A stretch of 44,471 nt of DNA from Clostridia bacterium (GTDB lineage Bacteria; Bacillota; Clostridia; Christensenellales; CAG-138). The position numbers and the translations under genes are program-made. The stretch is taken from positions 1-44,471 of the forward strand of contig JAUNJX010000014.1 of the NCBI GenBank assembly GCA_030533005.1, given 5' to 3'. The notes under the pieces are model-generated. The model was not told where the DNA came from. It did no database searches and saw only the letters and a program-made list of their open reading frames with translations. Of this stretch, positions 40,895 to 44,471 are shown in pieces. Positions within the stretch are counted from its first letter, which is position 1; each line of letters starts with the position of its first letter.

Positions 40895-42082
40895 ATGAAA
40901 ACCGCATTGAAGTTTTATCAGGAACAGCTTGCCGCCATCCGCGAGGCGGGCACCTATAAGGACGAGCGCATCATCACCACCCCGCAGAAGGCGCGTATCG
41001 ACACCACCAAGGCAAAGGGCGTTCTCAACATGTGCGCCAACAACTATTTAGGCTTATCGGATAGCCCGGAGCTGATTAAGGCTGCCAAAGAAAGCTATGA
41101 TAAATGGGGCTACGGCATGTCCTCCGTGCGCTTTATCTGCGGCACGCAGGGGCAGCACAAGGAGCTTGAAAAGAAGCTTTCGGACTTTTTGGGCACGGAC
41201 GACTGCATCCTGTATTCCTCCTGCTTTGACGCCAACGGCGGCTTGTTTGAGACGCTCTTGGGGCCGGAGGACGCGGTGATCTCGGATGAGCTCAACCATG
41301 CCTCCATCATCGACGGCGTGCGCCTTTGCAAGGCGAAGCGCTACCGCTATAAGAACAACAACATGGACGACCTTCGCGCGCAGCTTGAGGACGCCAAACA
41401 GAGCGGCTGCAAGATCAAGCTCATCGCCACCGACGGCGTGTTTTCCATGGACGGCTACATTGCGAACCTCAAGGGCATCTGCGATCTGGCGGACGAATAT
41501 GACGCGCTGGTCATGGTGGATGATTCTCATGCCGTGGGCTTCATGGGCGAGCACGGCAAGGGCACGCCGGAATACTGCGGCGTGATGGGGCGCGTGGATA
41601 TCATCACAGGCACGCTCGGCAAGGCGCTGGGCGGCGCGTCCGGCGGCTATACGGCGGCGCGGCAGGAGATCGTCGATCTGTTAAGGCAGCGCTCCCGCCC
41701 GTATCTGTTCTCCAACACCCTGGCGCCCGCCATCTGCGCCGCGGGCATCAAGACCATCGATATGCTCAACGCCTCTACGGCGCTGCGCGATAAGGTGCAT
41801 GAAAACGCCCGCTATTTCCGGCAGGAAATGGAAAAGTGCGGCTTTGACCTGCTGCCCGGCGAACATCCCATCGTGCCCGTCATGCTCTACGATCCCAAGA
41901 TCGCCAACGAGTTTGCGCGCAGGATGCTGGACAAGGGCGTGTATGTGGTGGGCTTCTGCTATCCCGTGGTGCCCAAGGGGCGGGATCGCATCCGCACGCA
42001 GATCAGCGCGGGTCATACCAAGGAGGATCTTGATTTTGCCGTCAAGTGCTTCAAGGAAGTCAAGGAGGAAATGGGACTGTAA
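40895..42082 (+). CDS. kbl: 2-amino-3-ketobutyrate CoA ligase (glycine C-acetyltransferase)
   Basis: 395 aa. Alpha-oxoamine synthase fold: PLP Lys243 in [14 protein letters not shown], substrate loop [18 protein letters not shown], and [16 protein letters not shown]. It converts 2-amino-3-ketobutyrate and CoA into glycine and acetyl-CoA. With tdh it forms the threonine-to-glycine route, shared promoter at 39720-39748. Starts with GGAAGGAG upstream. Confidence 0.97.
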   Translation: MKTALKFYQEQLAAIREAGTYKDERIITTPQKARIDTTKAKGVLNMCANNYLGLSDSPELIKAAKESYDKWGYGMSSVRFICGTQGQHKELEKKLSDFLGTDDCILYSSCFDANGGLFETLLGPEDAVISDELNHASIIDGVRLCKAKRYRYKNNNMDDLRAQLEDAKQSGCKIKLIATDGVFSMDGYIANLKGICDLADEYDALVMVDDSHAVGFMGEHGKGTPEYCGVMGRVDIITGTLGKALGGASGGYTAARQEIVDLLRQRSRPYLFSNTLAPAICAAGIKTIDMLNASTALRDKVHENARYFRQEMEKCGFDLLPGEHPIVPVMLYDPKIANEFARRMLDKGVYVVGFCYPVVPKGRDRIRTQISAGHTKEDLDFAVKCFKEVKEEMGL

Positions 42083-42095
42083 GGCTGCGCCTTTC

Positions 42096-42227
42096 GCGCG
42101 AAGTCTACTGGACTTCGCGCAAGGTTCTCACAGGACGCCTGCGCCTGCGGCGCGGCCGTCGTCCTGTGCAAGGCACGAAATCCTTCGGATTTACGCACGC
42201 CCGCACCGGCAAAGCCGGTGCGGGCGT
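42096..42227. repeat. Hairpin-dense intergenic stretch after kbl
   Basis: Four hairpins in a row: GCGCGAAGTC/GACTTCGCGC (42096-42120), CACAGGAC/GTCCTGTG (42129-42168, with an inner GC stem), AAATCC/GGATTT near 42178-42192, and a 14-bp perfect stem (42197-42210 with 42214-42227, loop AAA). No T-tract and no gene. The last stem probably terminates tdh-kbl and the convergent DUF4363-like gene. Confidence 0.65.
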
Positions 42228-42280
42228 ATAAAGTCTCCGGGGACTGCGGTTCCCGAAACCCCAGGAAACGGAACGGCATG

Positions 42281-42685
42281 TTAAAACAGGTTCACCAAGC
42301 TGAACGTCTCGATATTTTTGAGATAGTCCAGCTTGTTTTTTGCTTCCTCCAGATCGACGATGATCTGCTCGTCCTCCACCTCTGCTAGATGCAAACAGGA
42401 AAGCAGGCGCATGCGCAGCGTATCCACGTCCTCGTGGTCAAGATAGAGACGCAGCGACGTATCATAGGGAAGATACAGCTGATACATGATGCTGGTTTCC
42501 CGGCGTGCGCCCGCCCAGTCGCCCAGCACCACGCGATCCGTGGCGCTTTGCGCGTAGGGGAGGATCGCGTCCGCCAGCGCGTGCACCTGCAGCGAGGGCA
42601 GAACGAATAAAAGCAGCAGAAAGAGTATGGCGACGATCGTGGCGATGCGGCTTGCGCGCATATGGGGCATGGGGTCATTGTTCAT
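42281..42685 (-). CDS. DUF4363-like small membrane protein
   Basis: 134 aa from 42685 (GGAGG 8 nt upstream); the frame is open further but overlaps the upstream gene. One N-terminal transmembrane helix (IATIVAILFLLLLFVLPSL, about 13-31), then an extracytoplasmic helical domain with acidic stretches (YLDHEDVDTLRMRLLSCLHL, AEVEDEQIIVDLEEAKNKLD). Similar DUF4363 genes are usually found directly behind DUF421 genes, as here (ATGA 4-nt overlap). The function is unknown; a membrane-protein pair is implied. Confidence 0.75.
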   Translation of the reverse strand: MNNDPMPHMRASRIATIVAILFLLLLFVLPSLQVHALADAILPYAQSATDRVVLGDWAGARRETSIMYQLYLPYDTSLRLYLDHEDVDTLRMRLLSCLHLAEVEDEQIIVDLEEAKNKLDYLKNIETFSLVNLF

Positions 42686-43393
42686 GCGGATTTTCCTCCG
42701 ATCTTGCATTGCTTGATGCAGGCGTTTTTGCCGCGCGTCTGGGCATAGACCGTGTCGCCGGAGAGCATGGTATAGAGATAGTCCTGCGCGTTGCTGTTTC
42801 CAAGCTCCGAAAGCCGCTTTTCCAGCCAATTGCCGTCAAAGCCTGCCTGCCGCAGCGTCGCGTGCTGTATCTGCCCTTCCAGCACGAGGATATAAGGCGG
42901 CGTTTGGGAAGGGAGAGGGAGGGTGAGAAGCCCGCAGGTAGGCGGCTGCTTGTCGCCCTTGAGCAGCACGGAGAGGGAGCCGTTGGTCTCGAGAATTGCA
43001 TACGCCACGTCGCTGATCTCGAAAATATCCTTGGTGCGAAGCTGTTCCAACAGGTCGTAGAGGGTGTAGCGCGCACCAAAGAGGGCGCGCGTCTGCACGA
43101 TGCCGTCCTTGACGAGTATGAGCGGCGAGCCGCAGATGAGTGCGCAGCCGCAGGCTCCGAAGCGCCAGAAAAGCGATGAGCCGCTGCATCAAAAACAGCG
43201 CGAGGATGGGCACCACGCCGTAAAGCAGCGGTATGCTCATATCCGACGCGGGCTCGCTTGCAAGGTCGGCGATCAGCAGCGTCATGATGAGGTCGAAGGG
43301 TTGAAGATCGCTGATCTGCCGCTTGCCCGTGAAGCGGATGATGAGAAAAACCAGAAGATAGAGTATGATGACCCGAACAAAGAGAACCAGCAT
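42682..43393 (-). pseudogene. DUF421 (YetF-type) membrane protein gene with frameshift
   Basis: The N-terminal 85 or so codons from 43393 (MLVLFVRVIILYLLVFLIIR, then FTGKRQISDLQPFDLIMTLL) match DUF421: three helices and the GKRQ motif. After LIAFLALRSLRL the frame becomes nonsense. The other frame carries the rest: CGSPLILVKDGIVQTRALFG, then YTLYDLLEQLRTKDIFEISD. A single inserted base (or two deleted) near 43145-43160 explains it; the whole span (712 nt) is one base off a multiple of three and the total length is right. Either a true pseudogene, phase variation, or an assembly error. The partner DUF4363 gene is intact, which argues for recency or error. Confidence 0.85.
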
Positions 43394-43452
43394 GCGCCCT
43401 CCCTTGAAGCTTGTTACTTTACGGATAGTGTGTGCAGGCACGCAAAGAAATA

Positions 43453-43481
43453 TTGACATGCCGTATCGTATCTGTTACAAT
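43453..43481 (+). promoter_or_regulatory. Promoter of the tRNA cluster
   Basis: TTGACA (43453-43458), 17-bp spacer, TACAAT (43476-43481), about 64 bp ahead of tRNA-Arg(TCT). Close to consensus, as expected for stable RNA. Confidence 0.85.
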
Positions 43482-43544
43482 ACTCAAGCGCGGGTTTCGG
43501 GCGATGTTTTGCGCCGCCCGCGATGGTTCGCAAAGACCGGCCGG

Positions 43545-43621
43545 GCGCCTGTAGCTCAGCAGGATAGAGCAACGGCCTTCTAAGCCGTAGGTCCAGGGTT
43601 CGAATCCCTGCGGGCGTGCCA
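43545..43621 (+). tRNA. tRNA-Arg (anticodon TCT)
   Basis: 77 nt with CCA. GCGCCTG pairs with CGGGCGT (two G-T pairs), the anticodon stem ACGGC/GCCGT frames CTTCTAA (anticodon TCT, codon AGA), and the T loop is TTCGAAT. First of six tRNA genes on the plus strand. It is separated from the next one by 271 bp of repeats. Confidence 0.96.
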
Positions 43622-43662
43622 TCTGTAAAATTACCCCTTTAGCGGGTAATTTTACAGATGGC
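43618..43662 (+). repeat. Perfect 19-bp hairpin fused to the tRNA-Arg(TCT) 3' end
   Basis: Left arm 43618-43636 contains the tRNA's own GCCA end; the right arm is 43644-43662; loop CTTTAGC. No T-tract. Same arrangement as at tRNA-Arg(CCG), with an unrelated stem sequence. Confidence 0.85.
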
Positions 43663-43668
43663 CATGAA

Positions 43669-43813
43669 TTCGAGGGGATTTGAAGCACGGAAAAGAAAAT
43701 CGTCCGGTGGACGATTTTCCCGAGCCGCCTTGAGGCAGGGACGCTGTGCGCCGCGCGAAGCGCAAGCAAAGCGTCATACCGATGCCGAAAGGAGAATCCC
43801 TGCGGGCGAGGGT
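43669..43813 (+). repeat. tRNA-associated structured repeat, copy 1 beside tRNA-Arg(TCT)
   Basis: A 145-nt unit. The core 43678-43798 is 121 nt and aligns without gaps to the core 12791-12911 (minus strand). Hairpin 1 is GAAAATCGTCC/GGACGATTTTC. The conserved block TTGAGGCAGGGACGCTG follows, then hairpin 2 (GCGC-GAA-GCGC). The unit then carries GAATCCCTGCGGGCG (43794-43808), a copy of the tRNA-Arg(TCT) 3' end (43602-43616). Confidence 0.85.
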
Positions 43814-43865
43814 TTCGAGGGGATTTGAAGCACGGAAAAGAAAATCGTCCGGTGGACGATTTTCC
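43814..43865 (+). repeat. Truncated second copy of the tRNA-associated repeat
   Basis: 52 nt identical to 43669-43720, including the first hairpin, then it stops. It lies 27 bp before tRNA-His. Confidence 0.85.
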
Positions 43866-43892
43866 GGAAGCAATGCGTACCGCAAATGATAT

Positions 43893-43971
43893 GGTGGGTA
43901 TAGTTCAGTTTGGTTAGAGCGCCAGATTGTGGCTCTGGAGGTCGTGGGTTCGAATCCCACTACCCACCCCA
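43893..43971 (+). tRNA. tRNA-His (anticodon GTG)
   Basis: Includes the extra G at position -1, pairing with the C discriminator, typical of tRNA-His. GTGGGTA pairs with TACCCAC; anticodon loop TTGTGGC; CCA encoded. A 10-bp GC-rich hairpin (43983-44006, GAGA loop) separates it from tRNA-Gln. Confidence 0.96.
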
Positions 43972-44030
43972 AAGCAAAGAGGGGGCCCGGGCGAGAGCCT
44001 GGGCCCGCACCTCAACCAAGTGAAAACCGT

Positions 44031-44106
44031 TGGGGTGTAGCCAAGCGGTTAAGGCACGGGACTTTGACTCCCGCATGCGCAGGTTCAAATCCTGCCACCC
44101 CAGCCA
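44031..44106 (+). tRNA. tRNA-Gln (anticodon TTG)
   Basis: 76 nt. TGGGGTG pairs with CACCCCA; anticodon stem CGGGA/TCCCG with loop CTTTGAC (TTG, codon CAA); T loop TTCAAAT; CCA encoded. Only 3 nt before tRNA-Lys, so both come from one precursor. Confidence 0.96.
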
Positions 44107-44109
44107 TGT

Positions 44110-44185
44110 GACCCGTTAGCTCAGTCGGTAGAGCACCTGACTTTTAATCAGGGTGTCCGGAGTTCGAGTCTCCGACGGGTCACCA
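44110..44185 (+). tRNA. tRNA-Lys (anticodon TTT)
   Basis: 76 nt. GACCCGT pairs with ACGGGTC; anticodon loop CTTTTAA (TTT, codon AAA); T loop TTCGAGT; CCA encoded. Confidence 0.96.
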
Positions 44186-44198
44186 TTCTTATTTTTGT

Positions 44199-44283
<85 letters not shown>

Positions 44284-44301
44284 CAATGAAACGAGCTGCA
44301 G

Positions 44302-44375
44302 GCGGGTATAGTGTAATGGTAACACATTAGCCTTCCAAGCTGAGATAGAGGGTTCGAGTCCCTTTACCCGCTCCA
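44302..44375 (+). tRNA. tRNA-Gly (anticodon TCC)
   Basis: 74 nt. GCGGGTA pairs with TACCCGC; anticodon stem TTAGC/GCTGA with loop CTTCCAA (TCC, codon GGA); T loop TTCGAGT; CCA encoded. Last tRNA before the window edge. Confidence 0.96.
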
Positions 44376-44412
44376 TAAAAATAGCCCCCTATGGGGGTTA
44401 TTTTTATGGAGC
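44370..44412 (+). repeat. 20-bp hairpin fused to the tRNA-Gly 3' end
   Basis: Left arm 44370-44389 includes the last six bases of tRNA-Gly (GCTCCA); right arm 44393-44412; loop TAT; one G-T pair only. The third instance of a hairpin built on a tRNA's own CCA. Confidence 0.85.
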
Positions 44413-44471
44413 GGTTTTAATGGAGGGACTCGAAGGGAACGTCCGAGCGGAGCGAGGAAAAAACAATCCAG
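44413..44471 (+). repeat. Start of another tRNA-associated repeat, cut by the window edge
   Basis: GGAGGGACTCGAAG matches the GAGGGGATTTGAAG entry of the family. It is followed by GGAAAAAACAATCCAG, the first arm of a hairpin where the other copies have GGAAAAGAAAATCGTCC. The complementary arm would lie beyond the window. Confidence 0.55.

Noticed and set aside
43149-43160. Programmed frameshift in the DUF421 gene
   Set aside because: No slippery heptamer or downstream stimulatory structure is seen; DUF421 proteins are not known to need frameshifting.
43983-44006. GC-rich hairpin between tRNA-His and tRNA-Gln as a terminator
   Set aside because: No T-tract, and the following tRNAs have no promoter of their own that I can see; more likely a processing hairpin.

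Overview
The window looks like the chromosome of an anaerobic, Gram-positive, spore-lineage bacterium of the Clostridia (Bacillota), G+C rich, probably from the gut. The evidence is a class 3 fructose-1,6-bisphosphatase, a valyl T-box, a cyclic-di-GMP-I riboswitch, a Spo0A-type DNA-binding domain, ECF-transporter and DUF6809-like small genes, lipoproteins, and surface proteins with sorting-signal-like tails. Clostridia is as far as I would take the assignment.

Left part (1-12.6 kb). There is a cut-off PASTA lipoprotein, then a LysR regulator that resembles selenium-linked regulators, a small MGMT-type protein and a selenocysteine tRNA. A large secreted protein with a possible Cys/His protease core follows. 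Next is a three-gene minus-strand operon behind a clear promoter, a cyclic-di-GMP-I riboswitch and a terminator: hybrid histidine kinase, then a solute-binding lipoprotein with a 5'-nucleotidase-like C-terminus, then a beta-propeller lipoprotein. The stretch 10.9-12.6 kb is a scarred accessory island. It holds one lone type I-C-like CRISPR repeat, a 13-nt piece of another, an AlbA_2-type gene with an internal deletion, a small DUF6809-like gene and an XRE regulator with a repeated operator.

Middle (12.6-31.8 kb). tRNA-Arg(CCG) is flanked by two tandem copies of a structured repeat. Then come a polyamine ABC operon (cupin-XRE regulator, potA, potB, potC, potD), a LysE exporter with fbp, an MFS transporter, a glycosyltransferase, a cyclophilin, a GT-C-like membrane protein and a stand-alone Spo0A C-terminal domain. 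A D-amino-acid group follows: alanine racemase, a sodium-dependent transporter, D-serine ammonia-lyase, an HD protein and an ECF S component.

Right part (31.8-44.5 kb). This holds a cell-surface 5'-nucleotidase, an rRNA m5C methyltransferase, a zinc-ribbon membrane protein, T-box/valS, an XRE membrane regulator, the threonine-to-glycine pair tdh-kbl, and a DUF421 gene broken by a frameshift next to a DUF4363-like gene. It ends in a six-tRNA cluster (Arg-TCT, His, Gln, Lys, Leu-TAG, Gly).

The most unusual signal is a repeat family found only at tRNA loci. Copies at tRNA-Arg(CCG) and tRNA-Arg(TCT) share a 121-nt core whose hairpins differ in sequence but keep pairing. Each complete copy ends in a 14-15 nt duplicate of the 3' end of its own neighbouring tRNA. 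Three tRNA genes also run straight into perfect or near-perfect 19-21 bp hairpins whose first arm includes the tRNA's own CCA. A further, cut-off relative lies at the right edge. I do not recognise this family.
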